Below are positions 1 to 10,887 of a stretch of DNA of 64,000 nt, piece by piece. The stretch is taken from the NCBI RefSeq assembly GCF_963678975.1, contig NC_089274.1:44732075-44796074 (forward strand), in the 5' to 3' direction. The position numbers were made by a program, and so were the translations under genes. Positions within the stretch are counted from its first letter, which is position 1. Each line of letters starts with the position of its first letter. Under the pieces are notes generated by a model, which saw only the letters and a list, made by a program, of their open reading frames with translations, did no database searches and was not told the origin of the DNA. Source of the DNA: Dysidea avara (Eukaryota > Porifera > Demospongiae > Dictyoceratida > Dysideidae).

Positions 1-1185
1 TCTGTAGTGATTTGTATTCTGACCAGTCTCGTAACACTTAGCAACTAGCTATATTATTTCAGATGTATAAGGCTGCAGAATCACTAGCAGTGGAACAAAT
101 CGCCTAAGGAACTCATCACTGATGGTTATGGCAACCATTCGCAGCCATCTGTGCCACATATTTTGGTGTTTATATAGCTAGCTTATTTCCAGTGTGTGCA
201 TGTGTGCGTGTTTTTATACATACGTTCTAATTAACATCTGTATGGAAGATCGGAAAGCTAAGTACAGGTTCAATCAATCAACTGTTTTCATAGTGGTCAG
301 AATGTCGAAATAAACAAAATTCCAAAGGTATATAGACTATCTACTAGAGTATGTGCTAGTATTGTGAGATAGTGATAATTATGAGTTCATTATGAGTTCA
401 TTAATGGTGATTATATAGAAGTCAACCACATAAGCTGATAATTTACAAGTGTAATTTTATCTTATCAGCATTATAGTTTTCTGATAGTCTCCTTACTCAG
501 ACTCTACAAAACTGAGTCAGGGAGCACACAAAACATATATATATATAAAAAACATGCACTTATAGTTAGAGTACGCCACAAATAAAATTAATATGAACAT
601 AACAATACACATGAATAACCATGTATTAAATATTAAACTATAAGTTACAGTCAACTACTGAAAGTGGGGAATGGGACAATGGGCATTGCAGTAGGGAGGG
701 GTGAATACGGGGTGGTCTGGGAGGCACAGGAATAACTAACAGAAAAGCTTTTTGCACTAATGTCAGAAATCAGAGCTTAAACTGATTAAATGATGAAGCC
801 ATTCCCATAGCTGCTCAGGGGTGGAATTGCATTCACAAATAATGTAGCAGAGTATGTACAGGGACAGCTCCAGGGGGTTTCTGAGGTTTCCAGAAACCGG
901 TAACCTTTAGATCAAGATACTCTAATAAAACAGTCCATCACCCTAATAAGCAGTCACAGTATTTAGAGCAGCAGTGTAAGAAGCTATGTAGCTATAAATA
1001 GGGACTTTTATGTACTTTATTTTATCAGTGATATTAATACATAGTTAGTAGAGGGCAGTTATTCTCAGCGGCAGTGAAGCTGGTGCATTGGGTAATGCAG
1101 CAAAGGTTGTCTCACAATCCACTACATGATGGGTCGTTGGTCTGGTCAACTATGTTATTGTCCAGACATCTGGACTAGTCAGAAC
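1..1185. other. No gene recognised; repeat-derived intergenic DNA
   Basis: I see no credible coding sequence. Around 916-957 lie two degenerate copies of the CTCTAATAGAGCAGTCA-type unit that recurs across the window. The GGGTTTCTGAGG/TTTCCAGAAACC stretch at 868-900 resembles the edge of a decayed DNA transposon. Confidence 0.5.
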
Positions 1186-2037
1186 ACTATTATTGTTATT
1201 ATTATTGTTAATTATTACTTACAGCGTTCTTAAATGTTTCGAGATCTATTGTGTCGATGTTAGGAATTTGAAGGGAGTTCCATTGAATAATTGTTCATGG
1301 GAGGAAGGAGTATTTGTACACATCAACTCTTGTTTGCAATTGAGTTAGCTTGAGAGGATGTTGAGCATGGGTGTAGGACACTGGAGTTGGTGACGGTAAG
1401 CAATGATCAGGTATTGCGACAATCTTGAATAGGAAGGTGAGTCTAGCAATTGTTCTTCTGTTTTGAAGTGTAGGCCATTCAAGACTAGTTAACATGTCTG
1501 TAATGCTATCATGATTTTGGTTAGATCTGTGCCAGGGTTTGTTTAAAACGAAATGAGCAGAGCGGTATTGAATCATTTCTAGTTTACTATGATAGTGTGA
1601 TGATAGGGTTCCCAGATGGCTGAGCAGTATTCTAATGATGGTAATTTATAAGAGCAATTGTTTGTAGACGTGTTCTTTAATTTCTGATGGCGCATTGTGG
1701 AGATTTCTTTTTAAGAATCCAAGGAGTCGATTTGCCTTGTTACAGATGTAATTGATGTGAGGATCCCATGATAGTTTGTGGTGGAGACGGATTCCAAGGT
1801 AATTGTGTTCTAATACTGTAGCCAGTGGAATGTCGGACATTTTGTATGTGAAGGTACTCTTGTTATGGTGTGTTGTTTTCTGTAAAATTTTACATTTGGA
1901 GATGTTGAATTGCATCATCCAGTCAGTTGCCCATCTTGTTAGTGAGTTTAAATCATCTTGAAGTATTTTATGGTCTTGTGGTGTTTTAATGGTTTTGTAA
2001 ATAAGAATGTCATCTGCAAAAAGACGGATCTCACTAT
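1186..2037 (-). pseudogene. 5'-truncated, decayed LINE reverse transcriptase fragment
   Basis: Read on the minus strand, this begins inside the reverse transcriptase palm with the catalytic motif RLFADD (about 2030-2010). It continues through thumb and C-terminal blocks typical of CR1/Jockey-type non-LTR elements (YLGIRLHHKLSWDPHI, then KANRLLGFLKRNLH). The frame breaks near 1646 (a TAA after KQLLL) and again near 1590, where the conserved block LEYCSAIWEPYHH is in another frame. The last block is open from 1576 to 1295. An AT-rich tail of TAATAATAA type at 1186-1215 marks the 3' end. It lacks the endonuclease and the first RT blocks, so it is a dead 5'-truncated insertion. Confidence 0.88.
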
Positions 2038-2364
2038 ACTACTGCTGAAGAGCAGCCAGTGGTATTCAGTACTCAATTCAGTTGATGATTTGTGGTGACC
2101 ACAGTGTTATGCCTCAAGCAAACATTAAGGTTTGAACACCAGCCTACTTGTGCTTGTCAGCTACATAAAAGTATAGAATGTATTATAACCTTGCTTTTTT
2201 TCAGTGCTACCTTTGACTTGTGGGACCGGATGCACTGTAATAACTTAAAGTTCTTGTTGTCTTTGACTAGAACAGTGTGTCTTATGTTATGACTACTTTT
2301 GTCATGTATTAAGTATACTCTGGTGTATGTCATACTAGAAAAGATTCTGATCAGGCTGAGTATA

Positions 2365-2550
2365 CAATGGAACCTCGAGCTCTCTATTACTGACACTTTG
2401 GGACACAGAATTTTTGGCCACTTTTGCTGTATTCAGTATAGAGGTTTTAGAGGTAAAAAATGTATTAACCAGACCTGTTGAGACCAAAATTTTGTCCTTA
2501 TTATAAAGGCTTTTCTATTGTGTGGAAGTCTGTTAAGAGAGGTTCGACTG
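2365..2550. mobile_element. Pogo/Tigger-like MITE, 186 bp
   Basis: The ends are CAATGGAACCTC and GAGGTTCGACTG, an imperfect terminal inverted repeat, flanked on both sides by the dinucleotide TA (2363-2364 and 2551-2552), as expected of Tc1/mariner/pogo insertions. There is no coding capacity. Confidence 0.6.
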
Positions 2551-2864
2551 TATATACTAAACATTGTATGTCATTGCATACAGTAAGTTGCCTGAAAGTG
2601 TGTTTTGCAAAATTGACATGGTATATAATAAGTATTCACTGGTTCTGTGCAAGCTGCAGTGAGCTAGTTATGGGTTATATCAACAAGTCCTCTAGTAGTT
2701 TGGTAAATGGCATTGGATAGTAACCACCCACGTAATATGTATATAGTTCATTAAAGTTCTTAGACACAAGCCAATTTCAAATTACCATACATCATTACAT
2801 CCCATTCCACCATGGCCAATTCACTTGTAGAAAATTTTCAAAACAACATATGTACATTTATAAG
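2551..2864. other. No gene seen
   Basis: AT-rich spacer between the small pogo-like MITE and the duplicated transporter segment. The short open frames here have no recognisable motifs. Confidence 0.5.
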
Positions 2865-3515
2865 GCATATCATGCACAATATGTATTGCCTAGTATAAGT
2901 GTGTTAACATGTACCAGAAAACTTAAACAACCAGAACTGCATTTATATAAACAAAAACTTATAGCTAGCTATCTGGATGCCATCTGTCTTCAAGAACATT
3001 CTCATTATACCTGTCAGCTTCTTTATCATCATGACCTCTGTAACGGATAGCAACCCAAAAGAAAAACAGTAATCCTGGAATTGCTATCACCAACAAGAAA
3101 ATATTATACCAAGTATGTGCAGTGGAACCTGTCTTATTACCATGCATGCACATGGAAACCTCAGTTATTCAAACTGTACTAAAATGATTGTTATATTAGA
3201 GTAGTGAATGTTCTATTAGAGTGGTTGAAATATTTTAATTGAAATTACTATCCCACTAAAAACCTCAAAAGTCTGTAATTACAAGGGAGCGTTTGGCACT
3301 AAAACTACATGAAATATTTACTATTTATAAACGAATTGATTTTACATACAAAAACACCCCATGCAGGATTCAGATAACTCAGGTGTGGTCTGACTGCAGT
3401 TTTCTTATGAGATTCCTGATTTTAAAGGCTACTAAAGTTAATTTATGTACACTAATACAAATGTCCCAAATATACAGCAAGGTATCTACATTTTGGAGTG
3501 TAGGAATTACACTGT
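2865..3515 (-). repeat. Segmental duplicate of transporter exon 4 and part of intron 3
   Basis: This block matches about 15650-16520 in order: the 3' flank (TTAACATG..CTGGA/CCAGAA), the end of exon 4, then intron sequence with the CTATTAGAGTAGTT and AGTCTGTAATTACA stretches and CTAATACAAATGTCCCAAATA. About half of exon 4 is missing from this copy, because coding similarity stops near 3115 and intron similarity resumes near 3140. The copy is therefore a DNA-level duplication followed by a deletion, not a retrocopy. Confidence 0.8.
2965..3115 (-). pseudogene. Last-exon fragment of an SLC15/POT transporter
   Basis: The minus-strand translation contains WYNIFLLVIAIPGLLFFFWVAIR followed by a charged tail with a DD/EAD run and ends in HPDS. 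This is nearly the same as the final transmembrane helix and cytoplasmic tail of the intact transporter at 15733-20897 (ending HPDT). The upstream half of the exon, including the EFVYAQSPK block, is deleted. A possible AG acceptor (ATAAGACAG) sits just upstream, so splicing as an alternative last exon is conceivable but would lose a helix. I regard it as a pseudo-exon. Confidence 0.75.
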
Positions 3516-3545
3516 ATTTATGTGCAATGCTACTGAGCTAACAGC

Positions 3546-4638
3546 AGAATAAGCAAGCTAGCTAGGTAGCTTGCTTGCTTGATATAGTACTGAAAATGGA
3601 TATTTGTTCACAACAGCATTCCATAGCTACAAGCAAACCAGCTAGCAGCAGCAGCAAGCTAACTAGCAGTAGCAGTTAGCAAACAAGCTAGGAAGCTAGC
3701 TAGCTAGCTAGCAGCAAGTAAGCTAGTGAGCTAGCAGCAAACAAGCAAGGAATCTAGCTTTCTAGCAGCTAGAGCATGCTAGCAGCAGCAGCAAGCTAAC
3801 TAGCAGTAGTAGTTAGCAAGGAAGCTAGCTAGTTGGCTAGCAGCAAGGAAGCTAGCTAGTTGGCTAGCAGCAAGAAAGCTAGCTAGTTGGCTAGCAGCAA
3901 GGAAGCTAGCTAGTTGGCTAGCAGCAAGGAAGCTAGCTAGTTGGCTAGCAGCAAGGAAGCTAGCTAGTTGGCTAGCAGCAAGGAAGCTAGCTAGTTGGCT
4001 AGCAGCAAGGAAGCTAGCTAATTGGCTAGCAGCAAGGAAGCTAGCTAGTTGGCTAGCAGCAAGGAAGCTAGCTAGTTGGCTAGTAGCAAGGAAGCTAGCT
4101 AGTTAGCTAGCAGCAAGCAAACTAGCTAGCAGCAGCAGCAAGCTAACTAGCAGTAGTAGTTAGCAAGCAAGCTAGGAAGCTAGCTAGCTAGCAGCAAGCA
4201 AGTAAGCTAGCTACAAGCAAGCTAGCTAGCAACGGCAGCAGCAGCAAGCTAACTAGCAGTAGCAGTTAGCAAGCAAGCTAGGAAGTTAGCTAGCAGCAAG
4301 CAAGCTAGTTAGCTAGCTAGCTAGCAGCAAGCAACTAGTTAGCAGCAAACAAGCCAGCTAGCTAGAAGCAAACAAGCCAGCTAACTAGCAGCAGGCAAGC
4401 TAGCTAGCTACAAGCAAGCTAGTTAGCAGCAGCAGCAAGCTAACTTAGTAACTAGACCTAGCAGTAGCAGTTAGCAAGCAAGCTAGGAAGCTACCTAGCA
4501 GCAGCAAGCTAGCTAGCAGGTAGTAGCAACAAGCTAAATAGCTAGCAACAATAGGCAAACGAGCTAGTTAGCTAGCTAGCTAGCAACAGTAGTAGCAGAC
4601 TGACTAGCTAACAGCAGCAATAAGCAAGCTAGCTTGCT

Positions 4639-4670
<32 letters not shown>

Positions 4671-4790
4671 GTTAGCTAATAGCAGCAATAAGCAAACAAA
4701 AGCTAGCTAGCAGCAGCAAGCAAAAGCTAGCTAGCAGCAGCAAGCAAAAGCTAGTTAGTTAGCTACGTAGCTAGCAGCAATGAGCAAGTT
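3546..4790. repeat. AGCTAGC/AGC-rich minisatellite region with a 27-bp array
   Basis: The whole region is built from GCTAGC, AGCAGC and AAGCAAGC words. Between about 3812 and 4115 a 27-bp unit (core GCAAGGAAGCTAGCTAGTTG) repeats about 11 times with few changes. Later parts mix AGC trinucleotide runs (4640-4668) with less regular copies. Open frames across it are low-complexity and not genes. It ends roughly 300 bp upstream of the decarboxylase TATA box. Confidence 0.9.
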
Positions 4791-5096
4791 AACTAACAGC
4801 CGCAGCAGCAGCGACGGCCAAGTAAGCACGCTAGCAGCAGTTTCAAATATAGGCTAGCAGTATATAGAAGCAAACAGCCAACGTACAGCAGCAGCTGCAG
4901 CAAGTGAGAAAGCCATGCATTGCAACTCACTAGCACTGCGTAGCTAATAGTGTAGCTTGCCGAGACCGAAACCTGCTTCCGTTCCGTAATTTCCGTTCCG
5001 TTCGTAATTTCCTTTCCCTTCCGTGAAATATACCTCACCAGCACTCCGGGCCGCACGCATGCAGTGCAGCACTGCAAGCATGCATGCAGCTAGCTA

Positions 5097-5102
5097 TATA
5101 AA
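5097..5102 (+). promoter_or_regulatory. TATA box of the decarboxylase gene
   Basis: TATAAA within TATATAAAAA, about 145 bp upstream of the ATG at 5244. Transcription would be expected to start about 25-30 bp downstream, giving a 5' leader of roughly 115 bases. It is the only TATA motif in a sensible place for this gene. Confidence 0.6.
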
Positions 5103-5243
5103 AATGAGCCGCACAACTTCTAGAGTTAGGTGTCACGCAACCGTAGAATTGGCAGTATAGAATAGACCGCCTAGCTCAGTCTAAAGCTGTCTTGTAAAGC
5201 TTACACGAGAGCTCACATACAATAAAAGTAAGAACAGATCCAA

Positions 5244-7085
5244 ATGTCCGAAAATATTCCCTATGGTCCAGACCGAAAGCCTTGGAGAGAGACGTTATCT
5301 TCTCTGGCGATCAGTGGAAATAGTTTGAAGGTCTCCCCACCTTCGCAAGATCCTCTTCAGCTGTACTCATTTCCTAAACTAGAAGAAGGCATCACTCCAA
5401 CTTTCTATCAAGTACCCTCTAAAGGCTTGACGGAAAACGAACGCAAGCAAGCTCAAGAAGAAACCGCCCAGCATACAAAGCAGCAGACAGCAAACTTCCT
5501 TGGTTATCAAGTATCGCTAGGAGAGGACTACACAGATGTTGTACCAAATTACCTTAACACAAGCGTGAATAATGTTGGAGATCCCTTTGTATCCGGTACG
5601 TACACGTTGAACACAAAATGGATGGAAAGAAATGTACTAGACCATTATGCTTCTTTGTGGAATGCAAAGTGGCCTCATGATGCAAGGGACCCAGATACCT
5701 ACTGGGGGTATGTCTTGACAATGGGATCAAGTGAAGGGAATATTTATGGCCTGTGGAATGCTCGAGACTATCTGGAGGGAAAATTCATGTTGACAGATGA
5801 GTCTTTAGAAGTGCCAGTTTGTTACTACACTCAAGCCAAGACTTCCAAGGACAAAACAAATGCTTATACTCCAGTTGCTTTCTACTCACAAGAAACCCAC
5901 TATTCAGTTGTCAAGGCTATTTCAATGCTGCACATCAAGACCTACTATGAAGTAGCAATGGAGCTGTACCCTGACTCTTGTCCACTGGATGGAGAATGGC
6001 CAGTTGAGGTCCCATCAGCGGAAGGTGACACTGGCCCAGGACATGTTGATGAGGAGAAGCTTTGCAAACTTGTAGAGTTTTTTGCAGAAAAAGGTTACCC
6101 TGTGCTCATCATATTCAATTACGGCACAACGTTCAAAGGTGCATACGACAATGTGCAGAAAGTTGGTGAGATGCTAATGCCAATCCTGAAAAAGCATGGG
6201 ATGGATGAGCGAAATCTTGAAATCACTAATCCTGACACTGGTAAAACCATCACATGTCCTCGTAAGGGCTATTGGATTCATGTAGATGGGGCACTAGGAG
6301 CTAGTTACATGCCATTTGTTCAAATGGCTTATGATCAAGGCCGTACAAACATCAAGCCTGCTCCAGTTTTTGATTTCCGGCTACCTTTTGTCTGCTCTAT
6401 AATCACAAGTGGTCACAAGTTTCCAGGAATGCCATGGCCTACTGGAATATTCATGACTAAAACAGACCTTCAGCTTTTGCCACCATCTCGTCCAGATGTC
6501 ATAGGCTCTCCAGACACCACATTTGCTGGTTCTCGTAGTGGCTTATCTGCTTTGCTTTGGTGGACCTACATCAGCACCCACAGTTATGAGAAGCAATTGG
6601 AGGAAGTCCTTAACTGTCTGAAATTAGCAGAGTACACTGAAAAAGAACTCGAAAAGGTCGAGAAAGAAATTAGCAGAGATATATGGATTGCCCGCACTCC
6701 CCTAGCATTATCACTTCGCTTTAGGAAACCAAACAATGACATTGTGCACAAGTACACATTGGCCAGTGAAGAGTTTTACCATGGAAATGAACTACGTCAG
6801 TACACTCACATGTACATAATGAAAGGTGCTGATAAAAAGAAGATTGACAACTTGATGCAAGAATTACGTAAGCCAGATGCATTCCCAGAAGACAAACCTA
6901 CAGTCCAAGCAACACCATTAGATGTTGGAACAGCCTTTACAACAGTGACCATGTTAAAGAGATGGGTGAGCGCCGCAAAACAGAATCTTCACAATGGAAT
7001 GGTTGTTGGGAAAGAAGATGCTGGAATAATCAAAGGTATCAAGCCACTTTTGGGCTGGCCTCGCCAAGGTCGTGGCTTTAAGTGA
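5244..7085 (+). CDS. Group II PLP-dependent amino acid decarboxylase, intronless
   Basis: The 613-residue protein should remove the carboxyl group of an amino acid using pyridoxal phosphate in the cytosol; no signal peptide or membrane helix is seen. Family marks are in order: a phosphate-binding loop TMGSSEGN (about 159-166), a cofactor-stacking histidine in QETHYS (His219), the pyridine-nitrogen aspartate in HVDGALG (Asp348), and the Schiff-base lysine in TSGHKFPG (Lys392). SGHK is the histidine/serine decarboxylase type rather than the animal NxHK type of DOPA decarboxylase. It is longer than bacterial histidine decarboxylases (about 380), with about 95 extra N-terminal residues and a long C-terminal domain. 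The single open exon sits between a TATA box and an AATAAA signal. The substrate cannot be read from sequence; 'histidine decarboxylase-like' is the most that can be said. The lack of introns fits lateral transfer or retroposition. Confidence 0.92.
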   Translation: MSENIPYGPDRKPWRETLSSLAISGNSLKVSPPSQDPLQLYSFPKLEEGITPTFYQVPSKGLTENERKQAQEETAQHTKQQTANFLGYQVSLGEDYTDVVPNYLNTSVNNVGDPFVSGTYTLNTKWMERNVLDHYASLWNAKWPHDARDPDTYWGYVLTMGSSEGNIYGLWNARDYLEGKFMLTDESLEVPVCYYTQAKTSKDKTNAYTPVAFYSQETHYSVVKAISMLHIKTYYEVAMELYPDSCPLDGEWPVEVPSAEGDTGPGHVDEEKLCKLVEFFAEKGYPVLIIFNYGTTFKGAYDNVQKVGEMLMPILKKHGMDERNLEITNPDTGKTITCPRKGYWIHVDGALGASYMPFVQMAYDQGRTNIKPAPVFDFRLPFVCSIITSGHKFPGMPWPTGIFMTKTDLQLLPPSRPDVIGSPDTTFAGSRSGLSALLWWTYISTHSYEKQLEEVLNCLKLAEYTEKELEKVEKEISRDIWIARTPLALSLRFRKPNNDIVHKYTLASEEFYHGNELRQYTHMYIMKGADKKKIDNLMQELRKPDAFPEDKPTVQATPLDVGTAFTTVTMLKRWVSAAKQNLHNGMVVGKEDAGIIKGIKPLLGWPRQGRGFK

Positions 7086-7339
7086 CTTTTAACTTAAAGA
7101 AATAGCGAAACTCCAGATTGTACTATTTATAGCCAATTGTGTCTAGTTTCATATTCTGTCACACATGTAAATTTGCATTCCTTAAAAAAGACTAACATAT
7201 AGATAAGTGTAGCAGTGTATGTATAGAGACAAGATGAGCTAATGACATTACTTCTTAGTTGATAAAACACTACATATGCTAAACAATATACTCAGGAGTT
7301 ATAAGTGCGTGATATACTGTTTGTTCAGAGTCCATGCAC

Positions 7340-7345
7340 AATAAA
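7340..7345 (+). terminator. Candidate polyadenylation signal of the decarboxylase
   Basis: AATAAA about 255 bp after the stop codon, followed within 40 bases by T/G-rich sequence. It is the first canonical hexamer on the plus strand after the gene. Confidence 0.5.
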
Positions 7346-8414
7346 TCTCAGGTAGTCAACTATATTTACTGCCTATTTGTGGTTTGGTACACTATCTCTT
7401 GGCTATACCACTTTTACTTCACCTTATAACTTGTAAAAATTTTAATAACTGTGACCTGTGAAATCAACGGTAGTAGCCAAAAAGTAGTATTTCTTGGCCA
7501 CCACCTTTGATTATAGCTGCAATGATGTTAATGTTAATGATGCACAGCCATTATTAAACTTTTAGTAGCCATTCACATGCAAAAAATAATGTACATGAAT
7601 TATGTATGATTTATTAGCTCTTGAATGCACTGCCCGCTTATATGATTCATGAAGGGATTTGTGGGAATGCATGTTTTATTTCATGTGGCAGGAGCCCATA
7701 GCACCCACCGCAAGGTGCCAAGCAGCTGCAAGGAGCCTTTAACTAGTAAAACACACCTTTGTTGATTTTCTGTAGCCACATCTAATTTGTGATGCATTTT
7801 ATTGGTTTCATTGGCCAAGGTATGTTACATCTTCTTGATAAACTGTGAGAGCAAATCTTCATGATTGAGCATAATCCACTAGTAGTGTAGATACTGTTAT
7901 GAAGAATGCTAGATCTTGAAGTCACTAAGGAGATATAATACAAAGACACTCTAGCTAACCAATGAAACCATACTAATGTATTAATGCAATTCACAATCCA
8001 CATCTCTATCTCTTGTAGTGATAGGATAGCTATAGGAGTGCAAAAATGGCAAGATGATCAAAATGGGTAAACTGCATGGTTGGATGATAACTATAAAGAT
8101 CCAAAAACCTCACATGTAGGAGCCCATAATCACTGCAAGATCACAGATGAAATCCCCCATGCAGATGACAACTAATGTAAACACACTCATAATGCATTAC
8201 TGTGGTTTGTTTGAAGTTCAATTGCAAGTGATTGCATCTTCTCCCACTTGATCATGAATGCCATCAGTGCATCATTGTTTGTAGCAGCTGATTTTATGAT
8301 GTAATTCTTTTGTTCCGTAACAATAGACTTTAAAATACAATGAGTGTAATTGTAAATGACCCAACAACTAGATGCCATACAATCAGTGTGTGTAGTTATC
8401 ATGTCGGAGGCTAA
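7346..8414. other. No gene seen
   Basis: Noncoding. Around 7485-7510 there is a short degenerate match (TTCTTGGCCACCACCTTTGATT) to the arm of the palindromic element at 40488-40818. The open frames have no family features. Confidence 0.45.
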
Positions 8415-9023
8415 TACCGTATAGCTGGTAATTTTCGAAAGGTTTTTATTTTTGGATATTTCGAAGAGGCCCTTCTCTTCGAAAATAAATTCCTACGTCC
8501 GGTTGTTTTTCGAAAACAAATTCCCTCAAGTGAAAGCAACCGTCCAACTTTCGGCGATTCGTTCGTGTATCCTTCGATCGGTTTTAGCTCAGTATTGCTG
8601 ATGATAATGCATGGGTAAACTGTATCATTACTGTACCAATAACCAGAAAACAGGTTCCAGAATGGGAATTGATGCCGTCTGCTCTAGAATCTATGGTAGC
8701 TATATGATCGAGCGTGTTCATGCCAGTGAATTCACTCCACCCGAGACTTCCTCAGTCTTCTTAGTCTGGCGTAGCGCTACGCGCGCGGGTCGGCTACGCC
8801 AGACTAGTCTTCTCTCCAGTGCACAGGAATGGGGATTATTCCATCAGTAAATCAGTTTTCGGAAAACATTCACGCATCTTCATAATTTGTGACACGGATT
8901 TCCGTTTATTTGAAATCCATCCGGACTTCAAAATATGCACTCTTCGAAATTAAATTCTTTCGAAATTCAGATTTTGCTTCTTGTGCGAAAATTTCTGTTT
9001 CGAAAATAACCCGCTATACGGTA
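8415..9023. mobile_element. MITE with TACCGTATAGC ends, 609 bp
   Basis: The left end TACCGTATAGCTGGTAATTT and the right end, whose complement reads TACCGTATAGCGGGTTATTT, form a terminal inverted repeat of about 25 bp ending in TTCGAAA. If the outer TA is the target duplication, the insertion fits a TA-specific element. The interior is full of TTCGAAA words on both arms. No transposase is present. A 45-bp palindrome (8762-8806) lies inside. Confidence 0.8.
8762..8806. repeat. Short GC-rich palindrome nested in the MITE
   Basis: TAGTCTGGCGTAGC and its exact complement enclose a GCGC-rich loop. The GTCTGGC(G/C) ends resemble those of the CCAGACC-containing elements near 24.5 and 32.9 kb, so this may be a very short nested element. 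Confidence 0.6.
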
Positions 9024-9285
9024 CAGCACGAGTGCTGTATTTGCCTCGAAACACCCCCCGAGTGCTGTATTTTTTGTACGCACAAGCATAGGCGGTGCTT
9101 AAGTGTTTCATATGTATAGTAGCTAGCTACTTCCTACGTTTGTTTCGCGTGCCAGACGGTTTGTGTGGGGGCGGTAAATAAACCTTCCTGCGTGTCCTGG
9201 TTCGGAGCGAATTTCTCTAGGACTCAAACCGCTGCGATTTTTGGTGATCAGGGTATCAGTAAGTGTTTATATATAATCTATTTCT

Positions 9286-9984
9286 CAGGGCCGGAGCCCA
9301 CGGTCCGGCCGGTCCGGCATTGGCCAGACCACTTTTCAGCCACTTGAATTTGCAAAAAGATCGAGATACTCTAATAGAGCAGTCATCACATTATACTCTA
9401 ATAGAACAGTCATCGTGAAAATAGAGCATTCAGTATACAATATCAATACTCTTATTGCACTAGTTCAGTCTGGTTGATCTAAGCCATTATATCCATTTTA
9501 ATTGTCTTCAAATTACTTTCCAGTGAACCATCTGCATAGAATTGCACAATAGGCTAATTGATAATGCATGTTATGCATTAACAATTACAATCAAAATTGC
9601 TTCTGTACCTCAAAAGAACTAAACTCACTTTGTATAATGAAAGTAAAATTAGCTACTAGCTTTATATTGAATTAATTGGTATACAGTAGCTCAAAATTAC
9701 CTGGATATATTCTTGGTGTTAAAAAGCAGAAAGAGACCGTGTATGTAAAATAGCTTTCCAGATGCCATTTCAGAGCATGTATTTTCAAAAATTTTCCCAG
9801 GGAGCATGCCCCAGACTTTCTTAGCTTAGCATGTTAATGCATGCTGTAGCTAGCACACACAAAAAAATTACAGTAAATAATCTGATTTAAATTTCAAATC
9901 AATAAAATGTAGTGTGCATGACTATGACCTCCACTGCAGTCCATGAATGGCCTGACCACTCAAAATCTCTGAGCTCCGGCCCTG
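9286..9984. mobile_element. hAT-like MITE with CAGGGCCGGAG ends, 699 bp
   Basis: The termini CAGGGCCGGAG and CTCCGGCCCTG are perfect inverted repeats, flanked by the direct repeat TTTCT (9281-9285 and 9985-9989). CAGGG-type ends are common among hAT-derived elements; the 5-bp duplication fits only some of them, so the superfamily is tentative. It carries two copies of the ACTCTAATAGAGCAGTCA unit near its left end. Confidence 0.82.
9365..9415 (+). repeat. Two copies of the dispersed CTCTAATAGA unit
   Basis: ATACTCTAATAGAGCAGTCA is followed by ATACTCTAATAGAACAGTCA after a few bases. The same unit occurs in unrelated repeats elsewhere in the window (see findings). Confidence 0.85.
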
Positions 9985-10887
9985 TTTCTAGTTGTAGAAC
10001 GAACGATAGGATTAGTTAGGTTAGGCTAGTCTTTAGCGATTTGCAATGTCACGCACGTAATCAATCGTGCTGCCTTAGTGGAGTCGTGTTTAAATAGCTT
10101 CGTGAGGCGATCAGTACTGAACCTCTTTATAAAGACCGCCCTCTAACAAAAACCACCTCTTTATAAAGACCATTTTACTTTAAGTTGTGAGTATGTCGCC
10201 ATAGGGATGGTCTTATTGATCACCTATAAAGTCAGAGTGATACTTGATTTGTAATGGAGCAATACCCCCATGCAAAAAAAAAAACAACAGCTTGAGCAAT
10301 ACCCCCATGTAAAACAAAAAAAACAAAAACAGTTTGGCTGTAGTGTCCATGAAACTGATGACTAAAGGAGTTAATATCTGGCGAGGCCATGGTAATATTG
10401 CAGGTAACTATAACTAAAAATTCATTGACTCATGTAGTCTTCCTGCATTCCTACCGAATTGGCAAGTAATTTGGCCACATTTTTCTCCTCTAGCTACACT
10501 ATTTTAAAAGGTATCACTTTACAAGCTAATTAGAGTTTATAAAGGAAATAAATTAGGAATGCAGTCAGACTGCACAAGTCAATGATCAATATTATAGTTG
10601 CCGGTATTATCATTCATTTCTTTTGCCTCACCAGATAGCTCCTTTATAGTTGCTTAGTTTTGCGAACACATCAGTTGTATCAGGAGCTTATAAGCGCCTT
10701 CAAGGAGCCTGATACTATTGGTTCCAACATTTGACTAATTATATACTTAAACCTCAGTCCATGTAGGGCATTCATCCTATATTCACTGCTACCAGTGGTT
10801 TATTGCATCATCACTTTTAAGCTGTTAATTTTCAAAGGAAGCCATGATGAGTCTAAGTACTTGTGTGCTATTTGTAAACTAAAAGAG

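Noticed and set aside
4793..5077. 94-codon minus-strand frame with Cys/Leu-rich sequence
   Set aside because: It is a by-product of AGC/GCTAGC repeat sequence and overlaps the decarboxylase promoter; the composition is low-complexity.
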